A stretch of DNA of 24,754 nucleotides from CAZRWH01 sp964603905 (lineage in GTDB: Bacteria > Patescibacteriota > Gracilibacteria > UBA1369 > UBA12470): contig CAZRWH010000019.1 in the NCBI GenBank assembly GCA_964603905.1, positions 1 to 24,754 of the forward strand, written 5' to 3'. The position numbers were made by a program, and so were the translations under genes. Position 1 is the stretch's first letter. Each line of letters opens with the position of its first letter. Below are positions 15,503-23,363 of this stretch, piece by piece. The notes beneath the pieces were generated by a model, which worked only from the letters and a program-made list of their open reading frames with translations, did not search any database and was not told the DNA's origin.

Positions 15503-16660
15503 CTATGCCTCTTTTGGCTCAAGCGTATTTTTCTCTTCCCAGTCTGTGCTTTCAGCTTGTTGCTGACTACTGACTGCTGATTGCTGATTTCCTGTGTGTT
15601 TTACAACGATAAGACTCATGTCATCTTCTTGGACATGTTCTTCTACAAATATTGTTACCTCTTTTGCTAAATGATCGAACATTTCTTTTGTTGTTTGAAC
15701 CGATGGTGCTTTGTCTTCTGTTAGCTTTTGTAATCTTTCAAGTCCAAACTGTTCGCCACTCATATTTTTGCATTCTGTTATTCCGTCAGAATAAAGGATT
15801 AGGAAATCTCCTTCTTGGAAGTCGAGTTCCTGTTCTTTGATTACGGCTGATGCATCTGGAAGCATTCCTATTGCGATTCCGCCAGACATTATTGCTTCAC
15901 ATTTTCCTTCTCGTGCCTTGAAGTGAAGGATATGCTCGTGTCCTCCTCCTGCGAAATACATTTTGCGTTCTTCGTGATGCCATCTAAGCATAACCATCGT
16001 CATGAACATGTTTGGCTGTAATTTTGGTTTGAGGAATTTGTTTACACTAAGAATTAAATCTCTGGCGGTCTCGCTCATTTCAGCAAATGCGCTGATAAGC
16101 GTGTCTACCATTATCATCACAAGGCCTGCTGGGATTCCGTGACCTGTTACATCTCCGATATAGAAAAAAGTTTGTTTTTCTTGAGGAAGGAAGTCGAAGC
16201 TGTCTCCTCCGATCTCTGCTGCCGACTTGGTTTTTGCTGTTATCTCTAAGCTTGGTATTTCCGGTGCTTCTCGCGGGATTAGATCGTGTTGTATCTTTTG
16301 TGCGAGGTTGAGCTCGCTCGAGATTCTTTTGTGTTCTTTTAGGTCGTTTCCTATTGTTTCTAGACTCTCTGTTATTTCATTGAAGAAGTGTCCTAGGATT
16401 CCTATCTCATCAACCCTTTTTGTGTATATTCTGTGAAAGTTTTTACCTGTTAAAAGGGCCTTCATTTCGTGCAGAATTTTTTTGAGAGGTGAGTGGAGTG
16501 TGTGATTTAGTATTAATGCTGTGAGTGTAAAGAATAGTGCCAGGGATATGTACGTTGCATATGGCGTGTATATACTGGCAATTAAATATGTAACAGCTGA
16601 TATTCCTAAAGCTATTAAGTTTGTTGTTAGGATCTTGAGTTTTAAGTTCCTTTTAATCAT
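15503..16660 (-). CDS. SpoIIE/RsbU-type PP2C serine phosphatase with N-terminal membrane and HAMP-like region
   Basis: A 385-residue protein predicted to dephosphorylate a STAS-domain anti-anti-sigma factor. Two membrane segments occupy about residues 12-50. A HAMP-like linker follows near 52-105 (SPLKKILHEM, VDEIGILGHFFNEITESLE) and a signalling helix SELNLAQKIQHDLIP. The phosphatase domain has the expected metal-ligand motifs EIGGDSFDF, IGDVTGHGIPA, YSDGITE and EDDMSLIVV. No sensor domain lies between the helices, so the input may come through the membrane region or a partner. The start overlaps the HEAT-repeat frame by 8 bases (ATG 16658-16660, upstream stop 16653-16655), tying it to the transporter-HEAT gene. 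The last 30 or so residues are a Gln/Ser/Glu-rich tail partly made by a heptamer repeat. A kinase and a STAS partner are encoded at 23827-24754. Confidence 0.92.
   Translation of the reverse strand: MIKRNLKLKILTTNLIALGISAVTYLIASIYTPYATYISLALFFTLTALILNHTLHSPLKKILHEMKALLTGKNFHRIYTKRVDEIGILGHFFNEITESLETIGNDLKEHKRISSELNLAQKIQHDLIPREAPEIPSLEITAKTKSAAEIGGDSFDFLPQEKQTFFYIGDVTGHGIPAGLVMIMVDTLISAFAEMSETARDLILSVNKFLKPKLQPNMFMTMVMLRWHHEERKMYFAGGGHEHILHFKAREGKCEAIMSGGIAIGMLPDASAVIKEQELDFQEGDFLILYSDGITECKNMSGEQFGLERLQKLTEDKAPSVQTTKEMFDHLAKEVTIFVEEHVQEDDMSLIVVKHTGNQQSAVSSQQQAESTDWEEKNTLEPKEA
15563..15590. repeat. Heptamer tandem repeat inside the phosphatase gene (4 units)
   Basis: Four consecutive units on the plus strand: CTGACTA, CTGACTG, CTGATTG, CTGATTT. 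On the coding strand they encode the tail NQQSAVSS after the PP2C domain, so the repeat sits where an insertion is tolerated. Because 7 is not a multiple of 3, each unit is read in a different frame. Confidence 0.8.
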
Positions 16661-17732
16661 GTTCTTTGATCAGTCTTTTTATTTGGTTTTGGGCATTTAT
16701 TTCGTGAATCATTCCGTAAAGATGCATGAGTTCTGTTAATGTTTCTTTGTCAAATTCTTCAGGTTTTAGATGGCTGTGCGACACGAGGATTTTGTGGATT
16801 GTGTTTGTTGCTTCGTGGTAAAGATACTGTCTTAATTTTGAGGCGAATTTTTTTGGTAGTTGTTTTATTTTGCTGTCGATTGAATGGAAGTCTGCGTTGT
16901 TTGCCATGATGTAATCGATTAGTCTTGTCAGCGCTGATTTGGCTGACAGTTTTGCTAGTACAAATAGCAGCTCTGGGTGGTCTAATTCTTTTAACATTTC
17001 AAATACCGAATGTTTGCGTTTAAATAGATTCAGTTCTCCTATGACATGTGCAGCCATTAATCTTACGTCTTCTTTTTTGCTTTCAAGCATTTGGTCTAGA
17101 TAATGTTCTAGCTTTGGTCTGAGTTTTTTGAATTGCCATAAAGCAATGATAGCGTTTGCACGTACTTTTGGATCTTTGTGGTCTAGGTATTTCTCGATAT
17201 AAAATATTGAATTTGGGTCTTTGAATGATCCACATATGTATATGCTGTCTGCTACTACTTCAAAGTTCTCCGATCTCATTTTTTTCAATAAGAATGGGAC
17301 AATTGTTTCGGGTCTTAACTTTGTCAAAACCTTGATGATAGCAGCTCTATTGGCTTCTGATTCTTCGTTCTCAAACAAATCTTGAAGGGTCTTTCTTATC
17401 CGGTATTCTCCAAATGCCGAATCATAAAAATGTTTGTCTAGATTCTTGAATTCTCCGAGTGCTTCTATCAGTACGAGCCTTATGTCTGGATTGTTTGAGT
17501 CTAAACATGTGATCAGATGAGGTACCGTTCTTGGGTCTTTGATCTGCCTTAATGTTTCAACAGCTTTTAATTGTACCTCTTCTTCTTCGTTGTCACGTTG
17601 GATGATTTTTATTAGGCTGTCGTATTCGACGTTATGTCCTTTTTGTCCTAATATTTCGATAGCATTAATCCTTGTGTGGATGTTGTTTCCTTTTGAGATA
17701 TTGTTTTTTTGATTGTTGGGTGTAAAGCTTTT
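16653..17732 (-). pseudogene. HEAT-repeat region lacking a start codon; out-of-frame C-terminal part of the transporter
   Basis: An open frame of 359 codons, bounded upstream by TGA at 17733-17735, encodes tandem HEAT-like helical pairs: NAIEILGQKG, QLKAVETLRQIKDPRTVPHL, DIRLVLIEALGEF, ANRAAIIKVLTKLRPETIVP, FEVVADSIYICGSFKDP, VRANAIIALWQF and VRLMAAHVIGELN. The first ATG, GTG or TTG is the TTG at 17376-17378, in the middle of the repeats; about 118 codons of HEAT-like sequence lie upstream of it with no canonical start. The frame overlaps the end of the transporter gene, and one base fewer in the A7 run (T7 at 17704-17710) would join them into an 824-residue protein. So this is a frameshifted, error-split or recoded C-terminal domain, not an independent gene. 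It overlaps the phosphatase gene by 8 bases. Confidence 0.75.
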
Positions 17733-19128
17733 TCAAAAATACAATTAGAATCAAACTCAATATTGATATGTTGACTAGTAGTAGATTTATCATGACTGTG
17801 CTTTCTGAACCTGATAGAGCACGTGTTATTATCAATACGATAAGCATTCCTATGATGGCGCCAATTGGCTTAACAATACCTTCTAAAAGCTCTTTCATTT
17901 GGTCTCGAGTTCTTTCGCCAAAAGCGTAATAGGATGAGTTGTATGCGTTTTTGAAAAGAAGCCCGGTCATCTCTGTTGTACCTTTTGCTAAGGAAGAGGT
18001 CATCATGTTGAACTTTGCTGTCATCCCGGCTAGGCTGGCAAAAGCTATGATTGGTTGAAATGCCATGCTGTTTACGATACCAAATCGCTTCAAGATTCTA
18101 CTTGAAATTAGCAGCTGCATTAGCAATGTAACCGCACCAAATATTATTTGCAGTATTCCTAGTGTGTTTGTAAGATCGCTCTCTTTGGATTCACCTGTTG
18201 TGCTTGAATCTATAGGATGCATAGTATTGTATTGGCTGGCGTTTTTTTCGTAAGTTAAATGCTCTTCGACATCTTCGAGATCCAGCAGGGACGTTTTCAT
18301 CGTTTTTAGATTGCTGTGATCATAAACTAGCGTTTGTTCGGTTTCGTGATAAACCTCTTGCTGAACCGCTTTTGTGTATTGGAACTCAAGAAGATTGATG
18401 AACATCCACTGAAGTAATATGACGAATATCAAAACCTTAAGGAACGACGATTTCTTTACTAATGATACGGTTTCTTTAATTCGCTCGATCGATCTTTTTC
18501 TTTTTCCATGATATTGAAAACAAGGCATGTCTGTGTGCATGCTTTTTAAGCTCAGGATTATAGGTATGACGACCATTATACAAAGCACCCATATATAGAT
18601 GAATTTGTAGGATGGTATCGCATGAGCAAATGTACTAATAATCAAACCTCCTGCAATTGTTCCAAGGGTCTCAGAAGATTCAACAATAGGGAAGGTTCTC
18701 TGGCTCTCTAGAGGCGTGAAGAATTCCTCTACCACAATAGACACCAATATGTTCAATTGAGCGAGCATTATTGATACTGCAACCAGTACGAAACCGAAAA
18801 ATAGCCAGTTCGAATACATTACAAACACTGTTGCTGATATCAGCAGTAATGCAGCTAGTAGTATGTTAAATACGATCAGGATTTCTCTTCTAACTCTTTG
18901 AATTAGCCCGGAGTAAATTGCTGTTCCTATGATTACCAAAGACGCATTTATCAGGAATAGGAGAGGTAGGTTTGCAATCCCTATTCTGTTTACGAACATC
19001 GCTATGGTTACTGTCCATCCAACTATGAAACCAACCCGTAAAAAGAACGTTATTACCCATGAAACGAACACTCGTGGCCATTCATGGTCGCTTATGTTTA
19101 ATATCTTGTTGATGAAGTTGAGCCTCAT
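17665..19128 (-). CDS. Multi-helix membrane transporter (MFS / nucleotide-transporter-like)
   Basis: A 487-residue polytopic protein with about 10-12 hydrophobic segments; an acidic, Thr/Ser-rich loop near residues 255-320 splits it into two halves as in major-facilitator proteins. Features include the N-terminal LNISDHEWPRVFVSW, then VVEEFFTPLESQRTFPIVES and ETLGTIAGGLIIS in the first half, and KGTTEMTGLLFKNAYNSSYYAFGERTRDQMKELLEG in the second. Overall this recalls Npt-type nucleotide transporter-like proteins, which I remember as often carrying C-terminal HEAT repeats; here the HEAT part lies downstream in another frame. The substrate cannot be told. The last 20 or so residues (KKQYLKRKQHPHKD) are a basic tail that may only reflect the frame change. 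ATG at 19128 has no Shine-Dalgarno sequence. Confidence 0.7.
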   Translation of the reverse strand: MRLNFINKILNISDHEWPRVFVSWVITFFLRVGFIVGWTVTIAMFVNRIGIANLPLLFLINASLVIIGTAIYSGLIQRVRREILIVFNILLAALLLISATVFVMYSNWLFFGFVLVAVSIMLAQLNILVSIVVEEFFTPLESQRTFPIVESSETLGTIAGGLIISTFAHAIPSYKFIYIWVLCIMVVIPIILSLKSMHTDMPCFQYHGKRKRSIERIKETVSLVKKSSFLKVLIFVILLQWMFINLLEFQYTKAVQQEVYHETEQTLVYDHSNLKTMKTSLLDLEDVEEHLTYEKNASQYNTMHPIDSSTTGESKESDLTNTLGILQIIFGAVTLLMQLLISSRILKRFGIVNSMAFQPIIAFASLAGMTAKFNMMTSSLAKGTTEMTGLLFKNAYNSSYYAFGERTRDQMKELLEGIVKPIGAIIGMLIVLIITRALSGSESTVMINLLLVNISILSLILIVFLKKLYTQQSKKQYLKRKQHPHKD

Positions 19129-19135
19129 TTAGACA

Positions 19136-19158
19136 TAATTATATCCGTTAATTATATC
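19136..19158 (-). promoter_or_regulatory. Duplicated -10-like element upstream of the transporter gene
   Basis: The decamer GATATAATTA occurs twice on the minus strand (19149-19158 and 19136-19145), 13 bases apart, each containing a perfect TATAAT. No convincing -35 box is found at 16-18 bases from either copy. It lies in the 43-base gap between ribD and the transporter gene, and could give two start points or an activator-dependent promoter. Confidence 0.45.
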
Positions 19159-19171
19159 ATTTTTTGCTCTG

Positions 19172-20119
19172 TTAGTCGAGGGTAATTGGGTACATTCTTA
19201 TTATTTCGTCTGGACCGTGTTTTTTTATGCTCTCAATCATGAGGCTTGGCAGTGCTTTTTTGCATAAATTTAGACCTTTTTCTCCGAGAGTTTTGTTTCC
19301 AATTAGTAGTATGAACTCGTCCGTATTTTTCAGAAAAGATGTTGAGATTCTTTGCCCTCCTTCTATTAAAATTCTTTCATAACCTAATGATGCAAGCTTT
19401 TTTAGGAGTACGGATGTTTTCGATAAGGTAGGGAATGTTAGGATTGTTACTCTGAGTTCTTCTAGTTTCTTTCTCTTTTGTGAATCTTTGATAGTCGTGC
19501 ATATCAGGGTTTTACCGTTTTTGAATATGTTTGCGTTTAATGGGGTTTTTAGGTTGCTGTCGAGTATGATTTTTGTTTTGCTTGGGTCTAGGCGTGGGTT
19601 GTCTTGTAGCATTGTCCCAATTCCTATCAGGATAGCGTCGTTTTTTCTACGGAGCTTGTCTGTGAATTTCTTGGACTCTTTTGACGTGATTTTGGTGCAT
19701 GTAGGCGACCATATTTTTGCGTCCATGCTTGATGCGATTTTTAGGGTTATGTATGGGTTTATTACGCGGACTTTGATTCCGGCTTTTCGTAGTTTAGTTA
19801 CTCCGTCGACTTTTGGATTTGGATCAAGTTTGCTGATTATTACCTCTGATACGCCTTTTTTTATTATTAAATCTGTGCATGGAGGTGTTTTTCCATAATG
19901 TGAGCATGGTTCAAGAGTCACATATAGTTTGCTTCCTTTTGGATCAACTTTGCAGTTTTGAAAAGCTTCTACTTCTGCATGTGGGTCTCCATATTTTTTG
20001 TGATAGCCTTGTCCTATGACCTTTCCGTCTTTGACTAAAACTGCTCCTACCTGTGGATTAGGGAAGGGTTGTGCTTTTTTGGATAGGCTTAGCGCCTTTC
20101 TCATGTAGACTTCATCCAT
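19172..20119 (-). CDS. ribD: Bifunctional riboflavin deaminase-reductase
   Basis: Deaminates and then reduces the pyrimidine intermediate of riboflavin synthesis. The N-terminal deaminase has NPQVGAVLVKDG, the zinc ligand motif HAEVEAF and PCSHYGKTPPC. The C-terminal reductase begins near residue 122 (ITLKIASSMDAKI) and includes ILIGIGTMLQDNPRL and ILIEGGQRIS. At 315 residues it is shorter than typical RibD (about 360-370): the helical linker usually found between the two domains, some 20 residues, is missing, and VRV runs straight into INPYITLK. It starts 12 bases after the ribBA stop and is probably co-transcribed with it. Confidence 0.95.
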   Translation of the reverse strand: MDEVYMRKALSLSKKAQPFPNPQVGAVLVKDGKVIGQGYHKKYGDPHAEVEAFQNCKVDPKGSKLYVTLEPCSHYGKTPPCTDLIIKKGVSEVIISKLDPNPKVDGVTKLRKAGIKVRVINPYITLKIASSMDAKIWSPTCTKITSKESKKFTDKLRRKNDAILIGIGTMLQDNPRLDPSKTKIILDSNLKTPLNANIFKNGKTLICTTIKDSQKRKKLEELRVTILTFPTLSKTSVLLKKLASLGYERILIEGGQRISTSFLKNTDEFILLIGNKTLGEKGLNLCKKALPSLMIESIKKHGPDEIIRMYPITLD

Positions 20120-20131
20120 TTTACAGGTCTG

Positions 20132-21334
20132 TTAGACATTGTCTAAAAGGTGGCCAAGTTTAGTTTTCTTGGTCTTTAGATATTTTTTATTTGTACTGTT
20201 TGGCTTGCTCTCTAGCTTGATTCTCTTGGTTATCTTGAGTCCGTGGCCTTCTAGGCCTATTACTTTTCTTGGATTGTTTGTAAGGAGATGGATTTCTTCT
20301 AGTCCTAAATCGGCTAAAATCTGTGCGCCGATTCCGTAGTCTCTTAGGTCATCTTGAAATCCAAGGGCTTGGTTTGCTTCAACTGTGTCGAAGCCTTCTT
20401 TTTGTAGATTGTAGGCTTTTAGTTTGTTTACCAGTCCGATTCCTCTCCCTTCTTGTCTCATGTATAGCAAGACTCCTCCTTTCTGGTTGATTTTCTTAAG
20501 GCTTTTTTCGAGCTGCTTTCCGCAGTCGCAATGTTGCGAATGGAAGAGGTCGCCGGTTAGGCATTCGGAATGAACTCTCACCAGTGATCCTTTTTTCTTT
20601 AGAGGCCCTTTGATTAAAGCTACGTGTTCCTTGTTTTCTATTAAACTTTTGTATACGACCATTTGCATCTTTCCGAATTCTGTTTCGATTGATGTTTCGA
20701 CCATTTTCTCAACCATTTTTTCGGTTTCTTTCCTGTATTTTATCAAGTCCTTTATCGAAATGATTGAAAGCTTGTGCTTTTTGGCAAATTTTTCTAAATA
20801 GGGGAGTCGTGCCATTTCTCCATCATCTTTTATTATTTCGCAAAGCACTCCCGCTGATTTCAGTCCTGCTAACTTCGCAAGGTCGCATGATGCTTCTGTA
20901 TGACCGGCCCTTACTAGTACACCTCCATCTTGTGCGATGATAGGGAATATGTGACCTGGTCTTAGTAAGTCAGATGGCTTTGATTTTGAGTTTACGATTG
21001 TTTTGACTGTGATAGCTCTGTCTGATGCAGAAATTCCTGTTGTTGTGCCTTTTCTGGCGTCTACAGACACTGTGAAGTTGCACTTGGTGCATTCTTCGTT
21101 TTCTTGCACCATCGGGCTTAAATCGAGACTGTTTGCTATCTCTGGCGAAATAGGGACGCAGATTAATCCACGTCCCTCCTTCATCATAAAATTGATTTTT
21201 TCTGCAGAAACTTTTTCTGCTGCGAATATTAGGTCTCCCTCATTTTCGCGATCTTCATCGTCCACGACCACGACCATCTTTCCGGCTTTGATGTCGGATA
21301 TGGCCTTCTCTATGTTTTTCTTGTAATTGGTCAT
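20132..21334 (-). CDS. ribBA: Bifunctional 3,4-dihydroxy-2-butanone-4-phosphate synthase / GTP cyclohydrolase II
   Basis: Makes both precursors of the riboflavin pathway, from ribulose 5-phosphate (RibB half, residues about 1-200) and from GTP (RibA half, about 210-400). RibB shows VVVDDEDRENEGDLIFAAE, MMKEGRGLICVP, and GHTEASCDLAKLAGL. RibA shows the zinc-binding SECLTGDLFHSQHCDCG, MRQEGRGIGLVNKLKAYNLQ, and LLTNNPRKVIGLEGHGL. The 400-residue length is normal. It lies 13 bases after tsf and 12 before ribD. No FMN riboswitch fits in the tsf-ribBA space. Genes for lumazine synthase and riboflavin synthase are not in the window. Confidence 0.97.
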   Translation of the reverse strand: MTNYKKNIEKAISDIKAGKMVVVVDDEDRENEGDLIFAAEKVSAEKINFMMKEGRGLICVPISPEIANSLDLSPMVQENEECTKCNFTVSVDARKGTTTGISASDRAITVKTIVNSKSKPSDLLRPGHIFPIIAQDGGVLVRAGHTEASCDLAKLAGLKSAGVLCEIIKDDGEMARLPYLEKFAKKHKLSIISIKDLIKYRKETEKMVEKMVETSIETEFGKMQMVVYKSLIENKEHVALIKGPLKKKGSLVRVHSECLTGDLFHSQHCDCGKQLEKSLKKINQKGGVLLYMRQEGRGIGLVNKLKAYNLQKEGFDTVEANQALGFQDDLRDYGIGAQILADLGLEEIHLLTNNPRKVIGLEGHGLKITKRIKLESKPNSTNKKYLKTKKTKLGHLLDNV

Positions 21335-21347
21335 TTAGGACTAGTCC

Positions 21348-22055
21348 TTAGACAGAAAGTCTTACGAATGATTCTAGTGTAAGGTCTCCGACTAACTGTT
21401 CGATTGTTTGTTCAGGGTTCTTCACGAAAGATTGTTTGATTAGAGCGTTTTCTTCTCTGAATTTTTTCTCTTTTCCTTTCATGATGTTTTCTAGCATAGC
21501 CTCTGGTTTTCCTTCGTTCTTAAGTTGCTCTGTCCAGATTTCTTTCTCTTTTGCGATAACTTCGTCAGAAACATCTTCTGGAGAAAGACAGGTAGGATTC
21601 ATCGCTGCAACGTGCATTGCGATATCTTTTGCCATTTCTACTTCACCTCCAGAAAGAACAACGGCTGTTCCAATCTTGTTGTTTGAGTGGATATAAATAC
21701 CGATGTTGGTTCCTTCGATTAGTTTAAGGTCTTTTGCTTCGATTTTTTCTCCTAGCTTGATTGTAAGGTCGCTTACGTATTGGCTAGCGTCATAGTCTTG
21801 TCCGTTTTCAAGAACTTTTTGTGCAAGTTCTTGTGCTGCAGCAATGAATGCATCAGTTTTTGCAACGAAGTCTGTTTCGCATGCAAGTACAGCCATTCCT
21901 GTTTTTCCTTCACCTTCTGCAACAGCTACAACACCGTTTGATGTTGATCTGTCAGCACGTGAAGCTGCTTTTGCTTCACCTTTTTTTCTAAGTAGTTCGA
22001 TAGCTTTATCGACGTCTCCGTTTGCTTCTTCAAGAGCTTTTTTACAAGCCATTGT
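21348..22055 (-). CDS. tsf: Translation elongation factor Ts, 5' end in gap
   Basis: Nucleotide-exchange factor for EF-Tu. The visible 235 residues run from TMACKKALEEANGDVDKAIE, the end of the N-terminal UBA-like domain, through ACETDFVAKTDAF (the conserved TDFV motif that contacts EF-Tu) to the dimerisation core and the C-terminal QSFVKNPEQTIEQLV. The Met at 22052 is internal: in the family this stretch follows an N-terminal part of about 18 residues, which lies in the gap. ribBA starts 13 bases downstream. Confidence 0.97.
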   Translation of the reverse strand, partial: TMACKKALEEANGDVDKAIELLRKKGEAKAASRADRSTSNGVVAVAEGEGKTGMAVLACETDFVAKTDAFIAAAQELAQKVLENGQDYDASQYVSDLTIKLGEKIEAKDLKLIEGTNIGIYIHSNNKIGTAVVLSGGEVEMAKDIAMHVAAMNPTCLSPEDVSDEVIAKEKEIWTEQLKNEGKPEAMLENIMKGKEKKFREENALIKQSFVKNPEQTIEQLVGDLTLESFVRLSV

Positions 22056-22155
22056 NNNNNNNNNNNNNNNNNNNNNNNNNNNNNNNNNNNNNNNNNNNNN
22101 NNNNNNNNNNNNNNNNNNNNNNNNNNNNNNNNNNNNNNNNNNNNNNNNNNNNNNN
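22056..22155. other. Assembly gap (100 N) between the Tic20-like gene and tsf
   Basis: Exactly 100 N. It hides the C-terminus of the Tic20-like protein, the tsf start and the intergenic region. A repeat-bearing, low-complexity segment (Pro/Ala/Glu-rich, with heptamers) lies just beside it and may have broken the assembly. Confidence 0.95.
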
Positions 22156-22662
22156 CTCTTCTACTGGAGCAGTTTCTACTGCTGGAGTTTCTGCTGTGGC
22201 AGGCTCTGTTGGTTCTTCAGCCGGTGCAGGTGCTGTTTCTTGCTCCTTGCTAACTGCTGATTGCTGACTAATTCCAAGAGTCCCAACGATATCGATGTTT
22301 TTTGTTAGATCGTAGATCACAGGGATTTCCCAGTCTGTACCTTGGTAAGCTTGGTACATTGCTAGGATGCTAACTCCGAAGAATGCTAGGAAAAGCATTG
22401 ATCCGATCATTGGTATAATAAGAAGTAAGAACATTACTGCGATACTTGCTACGAACATCCCAAGCCCTTGTTTGCTGTGGAATTGGCAAGATTTACTCTT
22501 AGGTTTCAGTATGGCCGGCAAAATAAACGCAAGACTTAGATATGCCATTGCTGACAGTATCTTTTCGTCTTCCGGTGTTTTTGGTGTAGCCGGTTTGTTT
22601 TCCATTTCTTGTGGTGCAGGAGTTTCAACAGGAGTTTGTTGGTTTGTGTTTTCTTCGTTCAT
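22156..22662 (-). CDS. Tic20/DUF4870-like small membrane protein with low-complexity tails, 3' end in gap
   Basis: At least 169 residues. A Gln/Pro/Thr/Glu-rich N-terminus (about 1-32) precedes a compact membrane region with hydrophobic segments near 36-54 (AMAYLSLAFILPAIL), 67-103 and a short loop. The motif FHSKQGLGMFVASI followed by IIPMIG is what I associate with the DUF4870/Tic20-like family, whose bacterial function is unknown. The C-terminus is Ala/Pro/Glu/Thr-rich and contains a heptamer-derived QQSAVSKEQ segment; it runs into the gap. The gene is inserted between rpsB and tsf, which are adjacent in most bacteria. It starts 20 bases after the rpsB stop. Confidence 0.75.
22250..22270. 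repeat. Heptamer tandem repeat inside the Tic20-like gene (3 units)
   Basis: Three consecutive units on the plus strand: CTAACTG, CTGATTG, CTGACTA, closely related to those at 15563-15590. On the coding strand they encode ISQQSAVS, sharing the peptide QQSAVS with the phosphatase tail although the two proteins are otherwise unrelated. Confidence 0.75.
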
Positions 22663-22682
22663 AATAGAAGATTTTTATGAAA

Positions 22683-23363
22683 TTATTTTGCACCTTTGAT
22701 GGCATCTGTGATCCTGCCAACGATGTATTTAAGAGACTTAATCGCATCGTCGTTTGCTGGAATAGGGTAGTCGATTCCATCTGGGCTTGCGTTTGTGTCG
22801 CAAATTCCTACAAGTTTTACACCTTTTCGGATCGCTTCTTTTACTGCAATCTGATCTCTGTGAACATCAAAGATGATCATTACGTCTGGTGCTTTTGTAA
22901 TGTCTTGTACACCTCCAAGAGAGATTTCAAGCTTGTTGATTGTTTTCTCAAGTTTGCTTGCTTCTTTCTTTGTGTACTTTGAGAATTCACCTGTTCTTTT
23001 CTCTTCTTTAAGAGTTTTTAGGTATTTGATTCTCGTTTTGATTGTTCGGAAATTTGTAAGAAGCCCTGGTACCCATTTTTGAGTTACATAAGGCTGGTTA
23101 CAGTCTTTTGCAGCAGCTTTAACAAGCTCTGTAGCTTGTTGCTTTGTGCTGACAAAAAGGATTGTTTTTCCTTCTTTGGCTGATGCTCTCAAAAAGTCGC
23201 AGGCTTTATCCATAGCTTCTGCAGTTTTTGCGAGATCAAAAACGTGGACCCCTTGTTTTTTTCCGTAGATAAACGGTTTCATTTTTGGGTTCCATTTGCT
23301 CGTTGCGTGTCCGAAATGGACTGCATTTTTGAGCATGTCCTTCAGGTCTTGTGTCTTCGACAT
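22683..23363 (-). CDS. rpsB: 30S ribosomal protein S2
   Basis: A 226-residue S2 protein, slightly shorter than E. coli S2 (241). Seen: LKNAVHFGHATSKWNPKMKPF, GVHVFDLAKT, ILFVSTKQQA, the conserved KWVPGLLTNFRTIKTRI, PDVMIIFDVHRDQIAVKEA and LVGICDTNASPDGIDYPIP. The ATG is preceded by CCCCAAGGAAAC, a Shine-Dalgarno sequence at short spacing and one of the few clear ones in the window. A leader of about 100 bases lies upstream with its own promoter, fitting the known autoregulation of rpsB-tsf operons. Confidence 0.98.
   Translation of the reverse strand: MSKTQDLKDMLKNAVHFGHATSKWNPKMKPFIYGKKQGVHVFDLAKTAEAMDKACDFLRASAKEGKTILFVSTKQQATELVKAAAKDCNQPYVTQKWVPGLLTNFRTIKTRIKYLKTLKEEKRTGEFSKYTKKEASKLEKTINKLEISLGGVQDITKAPDVMIIFDVHRDQIAVKEAIRKGVKLVGICDTNASPDGIDYPIPANDDAIKSLKYIVGRITDAIKGAK

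Noticed and set aside
17376..17378. TTG as a genuine start for a stand-alone HEAT protein
   Set aside because: HEAT-like helices clearly continue upstream of this codon, so it would start in the middle of the repeat array.
21335..21347. FMN riboswitch upstream of ribBA
   Set aside because: Only 13 bases separate tsf and ribBA; there is no room for the element.
22042..22267. Plus-strand frames crossing the third gap
   Set aside because: Artefacts of N and low-complexity sequence; the real genes (Tic20-like and tsf) are on the minus strand.
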